From CAZPNX01 sp964518765 (GTDB lineage: Bacteria; Edwardsbacteria; AC1; EtOH8): a DNA stretch of 64,000 nucleotides. Of this stretch, positions 35,711-44,816 are shown piece after piece. Numbering within the stretch: position 1 is the stretch's first letter; every line of letters starts with the position of its first letter. A program made the translations under genes and the position numbers. The stretch lies in contig CAZFJC010000005.1 of NCBI GenBank assembly GCA_964518765.1, positions 1 to 64,000 of the forward strand. The letters are read 5' to 3'. Below the pieces are notes generated by a model. It was given only the letters and a program-made list of their open reading frames with translations, searched no databases and had not been told where the DNA came from.

Positions 35711-35959
35711 CTTCGGCTTTTCTGTTGGTGATGGCCAAGATTATACATCTAATAACCGGAAATATCAATAGGGAACTTTCAATTATCTCGGAAGTTAATA
35801 GCCAGTGATTTCGGACCATCTATGATATTTTTTGATAAAAAATAGTTGGCCCGAAATGTCATCGCCCCTGGTCATGGAAACCGGACGATGGCCGTTAAAA
35901 TGCCGGCACCGTGGGTAAAAATACCGCTTACCTTCTGTCGGGGATGCGTGCTATCTTGA
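35711..35959. other. Non-coding spacer upstream of speD
   Basis: About 250 A+T-richer bases between the speD start and the transposase remnant. They should hold the speD promoter, but no convincing -35/-10 pair or operator is visible. No gene seen. Confidence 0.4.
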
Positions 35960-36590
35960 CTGTCAGACAAAAAACTTGTTGATTATTTTGTCCTTGATGT
36001 GCCCTGCTACCGGCTACGTTTCAAACGTCTGGCAAACCTAGGCACTATCCAACGGTTCTTTCGGTTGATCCGGACTGCCCTGCGCCTTTAAGAGCAGTGA
36101 CCCGAGCCGCTCGCTGGTAAGGTTGAAGGCGACCAAAACCCATGTGGCGGGCACTGCACGAGGAAACGGGGCTGGGACGCCGGCGATAAAATCATTGCCT
36201 TAGGAATACTCCAAGGCGACGGCCTAGTCCGGGTGTTCCCCGTCAAAGGCCGAGGCGTCCGGAAGATTATTCCCCTGATAAAATGATCAACCACCCCGGG
36301 GACGTTATGCTACAACGACGTCTGGCATTCCTATGCCTCCTTGGCTGTTCGGCGGCGAGCATATGGTGGTTAAAAAGGACAAGGGACAGCCCAGGGGCGG
36401 AGATGGCACCAAAGGCATCGAGGCTTTCTGGAGCACGGCCAAACATTACTCTACCACTACCGGGGAGTGCTTAAAAAAGTTGTCCACCTCTATCTAGGCG
36501 AGATTTCTTGCCGCTCCAATCATAGGGACAAAGGTCTGTACCCTTTTTATACAAGCTTCTCTACGAGGCGGAAACTTTGATAACGCTAGC
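35960..36590 (+). pseudogene. IS1595-family (ISXO2-like) transposase remnant
   Basis: Translation in alternating frames gives the pieces of an ISXO2-like transposase in correct order. These are a Cys-containing N-terminal segment (CPATGYVSN or CPACYRLRF region), RFFRLIRTALRL, then KTHVAGTARGN, ILQGDGLVRVFPVKG, NDVWHSYAS, KGIEAFWSTAKHY and finally LGEISCRSNHRDKGLYP. Many stops and frameshifts interrupt it, so it cannot be active. Terminal inverted repeats could not be identified. Confidence 0.75.
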
Positions 36591-36632
36591 TTTTTAGGCC
36601 GAAACCCTAGGGTATTACCTTAATACAATTTT

Positions 36633-39428
36633 TCAGCCTTTATCTTCAAGCGGCCACCTCTTCTCCATCATTCTGGCCAGCGTCTCGGCCAGCCTGGGGT
36701 CGTATCTCCGGCCGGCTTCCTTTCTGACATCCGACAGGGCCTGGCGGCAACTTTCGGCCGTCTGCTTCTCCGGCGGCCCCGCTGCCTCCACGAACGCCTT
36801 GGCTAGAGCCAGTATCCGCGATTCCAGCGGTATCTCCTCGCCCTTGATCCCCAGAGGGAATCCCTTTCCGTTCCAGCATTCGTGATGCTTGAGTATCCAG
36901 TCGGCGATGGAGCTGAGATAAGGAGTGGACATGGCGATGTGGTATCCGATCTCCGGATGGCGCTTCTGCTCGTCCTCCTGGCCCTGCGCCTCCCCTGTCC
37001 GGGCGTCCCCTCCGGCCAGCAGGGCATTGCCGATGTCGTGGTAGCGGGCCAATAGGGAGATCTCCGACAGGTGGTGGGGAGAGACACCGGAGGCGATGGC
37101 CAAATCTTGCATCAGCTCCTCCAGGGCCGCCGCCTTGCCCCGGTCCAGAAGGTTTCGCCGCTCCAAGGCCTCGATGAACCCCTTGACCAGGACGTCGCGG
37201 TTCCTGACCTTCTCCCGGTACATGTTGTTGTCGGCTTCACGATAGACCTCGGCGATGTTCGTCTCCTCCTTTTTCCTGACGGCGTATCCCACCGACAAGC
37301 TCAGGGGCAGCTCCGGGTTCTGCTGGCTGTATTGGGAGGTGGTCTCCCGGATGCGCTGGCAGATGCCGTCGACCATGGCCTTCTCGCAGTTGGGCAGCAG
37401 CACTGCGAACTCGTCCCCGCCGATCCGGGCCACCATGTCGCCCACCCGACAGTTGTCTTTGATGATCCCGGCCATCACCACCAGCAGCCCGTCTCCGGTC
37501 TTGTGCCCCATGGTGTCGTTGATCAACTTCAGTCCGTCGACATCGGCCAGGATCAGCCCCATGGAGCGGAACCGGCTCTTCTCCATCCGGCTCATCTCCT
37601 CCTCGAAGTAGGCCCGGTTGTAGAGCCCGGTCAGCGGGTCATGGAAGCTGAGATACTTCAGCTGGCGCTCGGCCTCCTTGCGCTCCGATATGTCCCGGAT
37701 GATGGCCGTCAGGAAGGAGCCCTCCCGGGTGACCCAAGTGGAGAATGACAGTTCCACCGGGAACTCGATGCCTCCCTGCCGGCGCCCCATCAGCTCCACC
37801 GGCCGGCCGCCGGAGCCGGTAGCCGTTTTGGATAATAGTTGATCCAGGCGTCCGCTGGTGCGGGAGAGAAACCTCCTGGGAATGATGAGGTCTATCTTTT
37901 CCTGCAGCGCCTGTTCTGCCTTGTAGCCGAAGATGGCCTCGGCCGCTTTGTTCCAGAAGGTGATGCTACCCTGCTCGTCCACGGTGATGATGGCGTCGGC
38001 CGCCGAGTTAGCCAGGTAGCGGAAGCGCTCCTCCGAGGCCGTCAGCCTTTCTCGGGCGCTGGTCTGTTCGGTGACGTCCCGGGCGTTGAGGACAATGCCC
38101 TCGATCGCTGGCTCCTCCAGGGTGTTGTTGGCCATCACCTGGATGTAGCGCCAGGCCCCGTCGCGCCTCCGGCCCCGGACCTCGAAGGAGGCGGTGGCCG
38201 CCTCCTTACTCTTCATTTGTTCCAAGGCCCGCTCCGCCGTCGGCCGATCATCCGGGTGCAGCAGGGAGGAAAACGGCTTGCCCAAAAGCTCCTCGGGCCG
38301 GCGGCCGAACACCTGTTCAGCCGAGGGGCTGGTGTAGCGTATGGTCCCGTCCCGGTTGAGGATCATGATGATGTCCAGGGCGTTCTTGATCAGCAGGCGG
38401 AACTGCTTCTCGTTCTTGCGCAGGGTAAGGTCGACCTGCTTGCGGTAGGTGATGTCGCGGAAGATGCCGATGGCCCCGGCCGCCCGGCCCTCTCGGTGGT
38501 AGGAGGTCAGGTTGCCCTCGGCCGGTATCTGCCGGCCGTCGCAGGCCACCAGGATCAGCTGCAGGTTCTGCCAGGCGGTCCCGGCCAAGGCCTTGGCCAA
38601 CGCCTGGTGGCAGCCCAGCTTCGAGTCCTCGTCTATCAGGGCAAAGAAGTCCAGCCTCGAGGATTCCTCGGCGGTGTAGCCCATGGCCTCGGTCCAGGCC
38701 CGGTTGGCGAAGGAGATCCGCCCCTCCCCGGTCAGGCAGACGATCATCTCGGCCGCCCCCTCCACCACGTGACGGTAACGCTCCTCGCTCTCCCTCAGAG
38801 AGCGCTCCATGGCCTTGCGCTCGCTGATGTCTTCGCAGGTGGTGATCACCCCCACCAGTCGTCCCTGGGCGTCCAGCACCGTATCCGAGAGCAGCTGCAC
38901 CGGGAAGGTGCTGCCATCCTTTCTGACGTTGATGCTCTCGCGGCGCCAGCGCTTCATGCGCTTCAGGTCCTCGAAGGTCAGGTGATGCTTGCGCTCCTCG
39001 GGCGAGTAAACCTGGACGTCTCGTCCCACCAGCTCGCCGGGTTCGTAGCCGTGCATCCTGGCCTCGGATGGGTTGACATAGACGATGCGGCCTTCGACGT
39101 CGGCCACCGTCAGTCCCAGCTGCATAGACTCCACTGCCTTTTTCAGGGACACCGGCGGCAGGTCCGTCCCTGGGCCGGAGCCCTCGCCCGCCCGGCCCTC
39201 GAGCTTCTTTACCAGCCAGGGATAGAGGATGACCACGGCGCTACTGGCCGCAGCCAGCAGCGCCAAGCTGATGAAAAAGCCCCCAGCCAGCGCCGACCGA
39301 ACCGCCACCACCAGTGGCAGGGCCAGCCAGGTGACCAGGAGCCATAATAGACCGCCGGCGAGATAGATGGCGATCAGCCGCCGCCGCCCCGTCCCCGGCG
39401 GTTTGGGGCGTTCCTCGGCCTGGTTCAT
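36633..39428 (-). CDS. Membrane PAS/GGDEF/HD-GYP-like signalling protein
   Basis: Two membrane helices (about 18-40 and 45-70) precede four PAS/PAC units (about 97-205, 215-335, 340-460, 465-585). A GGDEF domain follows (DPLTGLYNR near 602, RIGGDEF near 668), then an HD-GYP-like domain (YHDIGN near 799, HHECWNGKGFP near 849). The GGDEF signature is intact, so cyclic di-GMP or another cyclic dinucleotide should be made. The HD part has HDIGN and GFP in place of HDIGK and GYP but retains the metal-binding His/Asp residues, so hydrolysis is plausible. One protein may both make and break the messenger. Monocistronic, minus strand. Confidence 0.93.
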   Translation of the reverse strand: MNQAEERPKPPGTGRRRLIAIYLAGGLLWLLVTWLALPLVVAVRSALAGGFFISLALLAAASSAVVILYPWLVKKLEGRAGEGSGPGTDLPPVSLKKAVESMQLGLTVADVEGRIVYVNPSEARMHGYEPGELVGRDVQVYSPEERKHHLTFEDLKRMKRWRRESINVRKDGSTFPVQLLSDTVLDAQGRLVGVITTCEDISERKAMERSLRESEERYRHVVEGAAEMIVCLTGEGRISFANRAWTEAMGYTAEESSRLDFFALIDEDSKLGCHQALAKALAGTAWQNLQLILVACDGRQIPAEGNLTSYHREGRAAGAIGIFRDITYRKQVDLTLRKNEKQFRLLIKNALDIIMILNRDGTIRYTSPSAEQVFGRRPEELLGKPFSSLLHPDDRPTAERALEQMKSKEAATASFEVRGRRRDGAWRYIQVMANNTLEEPAIEGIVLNARDVTEQTSARERLTASEERFRYLANSAADAIITVDEQGSITFWNKAAEAIFGYKAEQALQEKIDLIIPRRFLSRTSGRLDQLLSKTATGSGGRPVELMGRRQGGIEFPVELSFSTWVTREGSFLTAIIRDISERKEAERQLKYLSFHDPLTGLYNRAYFEEEMSRMEKSRFRSMGLILADVDGLKLINDTMGHKTGDGLLVVMAGIIKDNCRVGDMVARIGGDEFAVLLPNCEKAMVDGICQRIRETTSQYSQQNPELPLSLSVGYAVRKKEETNIAEVYREADNNMYREKVRNRDVLVKGFIEALERRNLLDRGKAAALEELMQDLAIASGVSPHHLSEISLLARYHDIGNALLAGGDARTGEAQGQEDEQKRHPEIGYHIAMSTPYLSSIADWILKHHECWNGKGFPLGIKGEEIPLESRILALAKAFVEAAGPPEKQTAESCRQALSDVRKEAGRRYDPRLAETLARMMEKRWPLEDKG

Positions 39429-39532
39429 TCTACTAAAGATGCTACATCATCCTTGCGGAGGTCTTCGAAATGAATATAGCAGAAAAGCCATATCGATGCA
39501 AGAGCTATTTTCGGCCCGGAAAGGATTTTGGC

Positions 39533-40912
39533 TTAGGGAAGATGCAAAGCCCTTCCCAGCGCCCCCAGGGCGGCTTCGGCCACCGATTCGTGCAGGGCGG
39601 GATGGGCGTGAATGGCCTGGATGAGGTCTTCGACCTTGGCCCGGGAAGCCACAGCCAAGGTTATCTCGGCTATCAGCTCCGTCGCCGATGGCCCGACGAT
39701 GACCCCCCCTATCACCTGGTGGGTCTCCCTTTCGGCCACGACCTTGACGAAGCCGTCCAGCTCGCCCAGACAGCTGGCCTTGGCGCTGGCCGAGAAGGGG
39801 AACTTCCCCACTAAAACCTCTTCTTGGTTAGCCGGCCTCTCCAGCACCCCGACCGAGGCGATCTCGGGGTGGGTGTAGACGCAGCGTGGGACGGCTCCGT
39901 AATCCATCTCCGCTCCGCGCCCCATCATGTTCTCCACCGCTACCTCGGCCTCGCGCGAGGCCACGTGGGCCAGCAGCCACCCGCCGGTGCAATCTCCGGC
40001 CGCATAAATGCCGGAAAGGCTGGTCTCCATGCGCTTGCCGACCTTTACAAAGCCGCGCTCGGTGGATATGCCGCTCTCCTCGAGCCCCAGGCCGGCTGCC
40101 GCCGGCCTACGGCCCACCGCCACCAGCACCCGGTCGGCCTCGATGGTTTTTTCCTCTTGCCCCTTGAGCTGTACCCGGCATTGGATCCCGGAGCCGGATT
40201 CCCGGAACTCAAGAACTTTGGCCTCAAGGTCAATCTCCACCCCCTTCTTGGAAAGCGAGCGTTGAAGCAACTTGGCCGCCTCGGGGTCCTCGCCCGGCAC
40301 CAGCTGCCCCATCATCTCGATGATGGTAACCTTCGAGCCGAAGGTGGCGTAGATCTCAGCCATCTCACAGCCGATGACCCCGCCGCCGACGATCAGCAGC
40401 CTTCCTGGCATCTCTGACAGGGTTAGTGCCCCGGTGCTGTCGATAACGCCGGACAGGCCAGCCCCGGGGATAGGCAGCTTGGCCGGCTCCGAGCCGGTGG
40501 CGATGAGGATGGAATCGGCCTTGACCTCCAAGGGTGGCTTTCCCTCGACTTCGACAAGCACCTTCTTCCCGCCGGCCAGCCTGCCCCTTCCAAAAAGAAC
40601 CTCCACTTTTCGGGCCTTCATCAGCGAGCCGACTCCGGCCACCCCCTTGCGCACCACCCGCTCCTTGCGTTTTTGGATGGCCGGCCAGTCGAATCCCTTC
40701 AGCTCGGCCAGGATACCAAACTGGTGGGCCTCGCCTGCTTTTTGGAAGATTTCGGCCGAAGCCAGCAGGGCCTTGGTGGGTATGCAGCCCACGTTGAGGC
40801 AGGTGCCGCCCAGGGTGCCTTGCTCGACCAACGTCACCTGCGCCCCCAGCTGGGCCGCCCGTATGGCCCCCACGTAGCCGGCCGGGCCGCCGCCGATAAT
40901 TACTATTTTCAT
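39533..40912 (-). CDS. lpdA: Dihydrolipoyl dehydrogenase
   Basis: FAD/NAD-dependent disulfide oxidoreductase of 459 residues. The FAD loop GGGPAGYVGA, the redox pair Cys38/Cys43 in GGTCLNVGCIPTKA, the NAD loop VGGGVIGCEMAE, GIYAAGDCTGG and the C-terminal HPALHE (His near 437) are all present. It reoxidises lipoamide in 2-oxoacid dehydrogenase or glycine-cleavage complexes; none of those subunits is in the window. It lies 34 bases downstream of the GlcD-type oxidase gene. Confidence 0.95.
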   Translation of the reverse strand: MKIVIIGGGPAGYVGAIRAAQLGAQVTLVEQGTLGGTCLNVGCIPTKALLASAEIFQKAGEAHQFGILAELKGFDWPAIQKRKERVVRKGVAGVGSLMKARKVEVLFGRGRLAGGKKVLVEVEGKPPLEVKADSILIATGSEPAKLPIPGAGLSGVIDSTGALTLSEMPGRLLIVGGGVIGCEMAEIYATFGSKVTIIEMMGQLVPGEDPEAAKLLQRSLSKKGVEIDLEAKVLEFRESGSGIQCRVQLKGQEEKTIEADRVLVAVGRRPAAAGLGLEESGISTERGFVKVGKRMETSLSGIYAAGDCTGGWLLAHVASREAEVAVENMMGRGAEMDYGAVPRCVYTHPEIASVGVLERPANQEEVLVGKFPFSASAKASCLGELDGFVKVVAERETHQVIGGVIVGPSATELIAEITLAVASRAKVEDLIQAIHAHPALHESVAEAALGALGRALHLP

Positions 40913-40946
40913 ATAGTGTATCGTCCCTTTGGTTATTTTACGCTTC

Positions 40947-42353
40947 TCAGTCGAATATCTTTCCGGGATTCAGTATCCCCATAGGGTCGACCGCCCGTTT
41001 GAGCGCCCTCATCATCTCCAGGGCCGCCGGATCCACCGCCCTGGGCAGGAAGCGCTTTTTGACCCAGCCGATGCCGTGCTCGCCGGATATGGTCCCGCCC
41101 AGCCCCAGCACCGCGGCGAACAGGTCGTCCAACACCCCGGGCAGAGTCTCATCCCAGGTCTGCTGGTCCATGGACTCCCTGAGGATGTTGACGTGGATGT
41201 TGCCGTCGCCGATATGGCCGAAGGAGACGATCTCCACTCCGCGTTTTATTTGTATATCCGACATGGCGAGAAAAAGTTCCGGAATCGCGGCCCTGGGCAC
41301 CACCACGTCCTCCCGCTCCCGCACCGGGCTCTGCTGGGTGAGGGCCTCGGACAGGGCTCTTCGTATCTCCCACAATCTTTCCTGCGAGGGCCGGTCCTCG
41401 GCCACCAGCACGTCCAGGGCCTCGTGCCTTGAGGCCACTTCCCCGATCAGCTCGTACTCCCGCCTTAGCTGCTCCCGGTCGTTGCCGTCCAGCTGGATGA
41501 GCAGGTGGGCCTCGGCCTCGCGTAACGGGGCCCGCTTCTCCAGGAACTTCTCCGCGGCCAGCACCGCCTTCCGCTCCATGAACTCCATGGCCGCCGGGAC
41601 TATCCTCTCGCACAATATGGCCGTGCTGGCCAGGACCGCGGCCTCTATCGAGGGGAAGGGGATCAGCAGGTCTGTCTGAAGCTTGGGCTTGGGCAAAAGG
41701 CGAAGGGTGACCTCGGTGACGATGGCCAGGGTCCCCTCCGAGCCGCAGACGAGATGCATCAGGTCGTAGCCGGTGACGTTCTTGATGGTCTTGCCCCCAA
41801 GCCTCGAGGCCTCGCCCGAGGGCCAGATGACCTCCAGACCACAGAGGTAGTGTCGGGTGACCCCGTACTTGAAGGCCCGCGGACCCCCAGCGTTTTCGGC
41901 CACGTTGCCCCCGATGGAACAGGAATCCAGGCTGGCCGGGTCGGGCGGGTAGAAAAGCCCCTTCTCCTCGACCGCGTCCTGCAGTTGTTTGGTGATGACC
42001 GCCGGCTGGACGGTGGCCGTCAGGTTATTCTGGTCGATCTCCAATATCCGGTTCAACCGCTCCAGCGACAGCAGGATGCCGCCGTGTACTGGCAGCGCCC
42101 CGCCGGAGAGCCCGGTGCCGGCGCCCCGGGGGGTGACCGGGACCCCCTGGGAGCAGGCCAGCTTCATGATCTCCGACACCTGGACGGCCGTCTCCGGCTT
42201 GACCACTACCGCCGGCATGAACTTCTGATTCAGGGTTTCGTCGTGTGAGTACGGCTCCTTGTCGTCTTCCCCGGTCACCAGGTTCCCCGGGCCGACGATG
42301 TCTCCCAGGCCTTTAAGTATATATTCGGAAAGGTTCCTATGCATGCTTCGCAC
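40947..42353 (-). CDS. glcD: GlcD-type FAD-linked (glycolate/D-lactate) oxidase
   Basis: The 468 residues carry a PCMH FAD-binding domain (VTPRGAGTGLSGGALP, GGNVAENAGGPRAFKYG) and a C-terminal FAD oxidase domain (SFGHIGDGNIHVN, GGTISGEHGIGW). These proteins oxidise glycolate, D-lactate or related 2-hydroxyacids. Partner GlcE/GlcF subunits are not encoded nearby, so it may work alone with an electron-transfer partner. Followed by lpdA on the same strand. Confidence 0.9.
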   Translation of the reverse strand: MRSMHRNLSEYILKGLGDIVGPGNLVTGEDDKEPYSHDETLNQKFMPAVVVKPETAVQVSEIMKLACSQGVPVTPRGAGTGLSGGALPVHGGILLSLERLNRILEIDQNNLTATVQPAVITKQLQDAVEEKGLFYPPDPASLDSCSIGGNVAENAGGPRAFKYGVTRHYLCGLEVIWPSGEASRLGGKTIKNVTGYDLMHLVCGSEGTLAIVTEVTLRLLPKPKLQTDLLIPFPSIEAAVLASTAILCERIVPAAMEFMERKAVLAAEKFLEKRAPLREAEAHLLIQLDGNDREQLRREYELIGEVASRHEALDVLVAEDRPSQERLWEIRRALSEALTQQSPVREREDVVVPRAAIPELFLAMSDIQIKRGVEIVSFGHIGDGNIHVNILRESMDQQTWDETLPGVLDDLFAAVLGLGGTISGEHGIGWVKKRFLPRAVDPAALEMMRALKRAVDPMGILNPGKIFD

Positions 42354-42371
42354 CCTGCCGATTTCCGGCCT

Positions 42372-43520
42372 TCAATGTTTCCTCCCCCGCCGGCAGGGCT
42401 CGACGTGAATGGTGACGGTGCTGCCGGGCATCCGCCGCTTTATGTCCCGCTCCAGGTGGTCGCAGACACGGTGCACCTTGTCCAGATGATCTCCCCCCTC
42501 CATCTCTAAATGCAAGCTTACCAGGTAGCTATCGCTGTGGCGAACAATGCTAAGATCATGATATCCGGCGAACATCCTCCGGTGTGAGTCCAGCAGGTCG
42601 GAGAGCCTCTCCTGGTTGTTGTCCGATTCGCCTGAGTCACTGGGGTCGGCGTGGATGACCACGTCCGCGCCCGGGACGATCTCGGAGACCTTCCGCTCGG
42701 CGGCCTCGGCAATCTGGTGGGCCTCGACAAACTGCCGGTCGGCGTCTATAAGGAGCCTCATATCTATAAAAGTCTGGGGCCCCGAGGCCCTCATCCTCAG
42801 GGCTTCTATCCGCCGCACCCCCTCGATAGCCGACACCGCCCTCTCGATGGCCGTGCCCAGGCCACGCGGAGCCCGATCCAAAAGCATGTCCAGCGTTCTC
42901 AGCGCCAGGCGAACCGAGACCACTATCACCAGGGCCGCCACCATCAGGGCGGCCACCGAGTCGGCCAGCATCCAGCCGAAGAACTTGTAGCCTACCAGCC
43001 CTAAGATGACCACCGCCGAGCTCCAGATGTCGGACGAGAAATGCAGGGCGTCGGCCTCCAGGGCCTGGCTCTTCTCCTCCCTGGCCACCCGGTAGAGCGC
43101 CCGCGACCTGGAAATGTCTATGACGATGGACACGGCCAGCACCGCGAAGGACCAGAAGTTGACCTCGATCTCGGCGTGCTTTACCAGGATCCGGTGGGCG
43201 GCCTCGTAGATGATCCAGCCGCAGGTGGCCAGAAGCAGGAGGACCTCCAGAAAGGCTGACAACCCCTCCACCTTGCCGTGGCCGTAGTGATGGCTGTCGT
43301 CGGCCGGCCGGGAGGAGATTCTGACCGCCACCAGGGTCATCAGCGCCGCCACCAGGTCCAGAGCCGAATGGGCGGCCTCGGAGAGGATGCCCAGGCTGTC
43401 CGTCAGCAGACCCACCACCAGCTTCATCCCGGTCAGAAATACCGCCGCCGCCACCGAGGCGGCGGCCACCCTGGTTTTTCCGCTGGCGTTCTTCCCGCTA
43501 TCGTCCGATCCGTCTGCCAT
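42372..43520 (-). CDS. Cation diffusion facilitator with duplicated cytoplasmic domain
   Basis: Six membrane helices span about 17-215. LGILSEAAHSALDLV and HYGHGKVEG are CDF hallmarks, and ADALHFSSDIW gives the HxxxD metal site. Two ferredoxin-like C-terminal domains follow in tandem (about 218-295, ending VVIHADP, and 310-378, ending VTIHVEP), where most family members have one. It should export Zn, Fe, Co, Ni or Mn. A structured leader lies 36-80 bases upstream. Confidence 0.92.
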   Translation of the reverse strand: MADGSDDSGKNASGKTRVAAASVAAAVFLTGMKLVVGLLTDSLGILSEAAHSALDLVAALMTLVAVRISSRPADDSHHYGHGKVEGLSAFLEVLLLLATCGWIIYEAAHRILVKHAEIEVNFWSFAVLAVSIVIDISRSRALYRVAREEKSQALEADALHFSSDIWSSAVVILGLVGYKFFGWMLADSVAALMVAALVIVVSVRLALRTLDMLLDRAPRGLGTAIERAVSAIEGVRRIEALRMRASGPQTFIDMRLLIDADRQFVEAHQIAEAAERKVSEIVPGADVVIHADPSDSGESDNNQERLSDLLDSHRRMFAGYHDLSIVRHSDSYLVSLHLEMEGGDHLDKVHRVCDHLERDIKRRMPGSTVTIHVEPCRRGRKH

Positions 43521-43555
43521 CTCTGGATTTCGCCCTATCCGCTTTTAACCACAAA

Positions 43556-43599
43556 GCCTACGGGACCCATCCCCGTGGTCCCGCAGGCTGGTGGCCTGC
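43556..43599 (-). promoter_or_regulatory. Candidate structured 5' leader of the cation efflux gene
   Basis: On the minus strand GCCTGCGGGACC pairs with GGTCCCGTAGGC over twelve positions around a nine-base loop (43556-43588). The same GCCTGC can instead pair with GCAGGC just upstream (43583-43599; loop CACCA). The two hairpins exclude each other, as in switching leaders. A CTTCAAACTTGAAG hairpin lies further upstream. I cannot match it to a known metal riboswitch with confidence. Confidence 0.5.
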
Positions 43600-43745
43600 T
43601 GCAACTGCCCGGCCTTCAAGTTTGAAGACCTGACCATACGGAATTATACTGCCCGTAAATTCTAACAATCCGATGCGTTCTTGTCAACGTGCCTCAGGAT
43701 AGATAAAAGGGTACTGTGATAAAACCTCGCCTGTGGCGGTCTAGG

Positions 43746-44816
43746 TCAGGCCATGGCCGATCCCAGGGATGCCAGGATCTCCCTTGCCGTATCTTTCTTC
43801 TGGGGCCTGGCCGCCGCCAGCTTCAGGAGCCGCTCCCCGTAAAGCAGGCACTTCTCGATATTGCCGGGCTCGTCTCTCAGTTCGTAGTGTGTCTTCACCA
43901 GCCCCTCCAGGCTGGTGTCGAGGTACGACACGAGATTGAGTTCCTCCTTCATCCTCAGGCTTTTCTCGAAGTGGGCCAGAGCTCCTCGGTAGTCTCCTGA
44001 GTTGTAGCCGACCTCCCCTATGTTGTTCTCGATCATGGCTGCGGTGGCGATGTCTCCCAGACGGCGGCTTAACTCTAATGCCTTTCCCCACAGCTCTAGG
44101 CCTTCTTCTATCTCGCCCAGCTGGACCTTTACGTTTCCCAGATTAAGAAAGGAGGAGCACATGGCCCCATCGTCTTGGAGCGCCGTTCTTAGTCTCAAAG
44201 ATTCCTGGTGGTGCTTCTGCGCCTCCTCCAACATCTCCATGTCCGAATATACCAGCCCCAGATTATTATGGGCGGTCGCCTGATGTACGACCAGCGAGTT
44301 CTTGTCGGCCCAGCTCAATAACTTTTGAAAGCAATCCAAGGCTTCCTGAAATCTCCCCATCCGCCAAAGGGTGTGCCCCCGGCTGTTCAGCCAAGTATGG
44401 TGCCTGGTCGCGTCTCCGGAGTCGGCATCGCTCGAGCGGTCATGGGCGGCCAGAGACTCCTGGTAGCGGCCCAGCAGCCTGAGGACGATGGCTAGACACT
44501 GCTCATTCCGGTTCCGGGCGACCTCGTAATCCTTCTCCTGAAGTTCCCTGGCCAGGGCCTGATGAAGGGCCAGGGCCTCATCCAGCTTCCCCAGAAGCGT
44601 CAACCGGTAGCCAGCTTCGATTCTTGCTCTCAATGCCTGACCTTCGGCCCCCAGCTCGGAAGCCAATTGTTCCATGCTCCGGAAGTTTTCCAGCGACTGC
44701 TGGTAGCCTACGGCCTTATCCAGCACCTCGCCGCGATTGTAGTACAGACGGAAAAGGACGTCGGTGATAGGCTCACGCTTCCGGGCCGAGCCGTCAACTT
44801 TCGCCGTTGTATTCAT
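43746..44816 (-). CDS. Tetratricopeptide repeat protein
   Basis: This 356-residue cytosolic protein is built almost entirely of TPR/TPR_12 units: SRGHTLWRMGRFQEALDCFQ, ATAHNNLGLVYSDMEMLEEA, SFLNLGNVKVQLGEIEEGLE and NNIGEVGYNSGDYRGALAHF. TPR arrays bind other proteins. Its ATG (44816) lies inside the asparaginase gene by 23 bases, so translation is coupled. No signal peptide. Confidence 0.85.
   Translation of the reverse strand: MNTTAKVDGSARKREPITDVLFRLYYNRGEVLDKAVGYQQSLENFRSMEQLASELGAEGQALRARIEAGYRLTLLGKLDEALALHQALARELQEKDYEVARNRNEQCLAIVLRLLGRYQESLAAHDRSSDADSGDATRHHTWLNSRGHTLWRMGRFQEALDCFQKLLSWADKNSLVVHQATAHNNLGLVYSDMEMLEEAQKHHQESLRLRTALQDDGAMCSSFLNLGNVKVQLGEIEEGLELWGKALELSRRLGDIATAAMIENNIGEVGYNSGDYRGALAHFEKSLRMKEELNLVSYLDTSLEGLVKTHYELRDEPGNIEKCLLYGERLLKLAAARPQKKDTAREILASLGSAMA

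Noticed and set aside
37839..39347. 502-codon plus-strand open frame opposite the GGDEF gene
   Set aside because: Antisense shadow without domains or a ribosome site.
43600..43640. CTTCAAA loop as part of a selenocysteine tRNA
   Set aside because: The loop matches tRNA-Sec, but there is no T arm, no acceptor pairing and no long variable arm.
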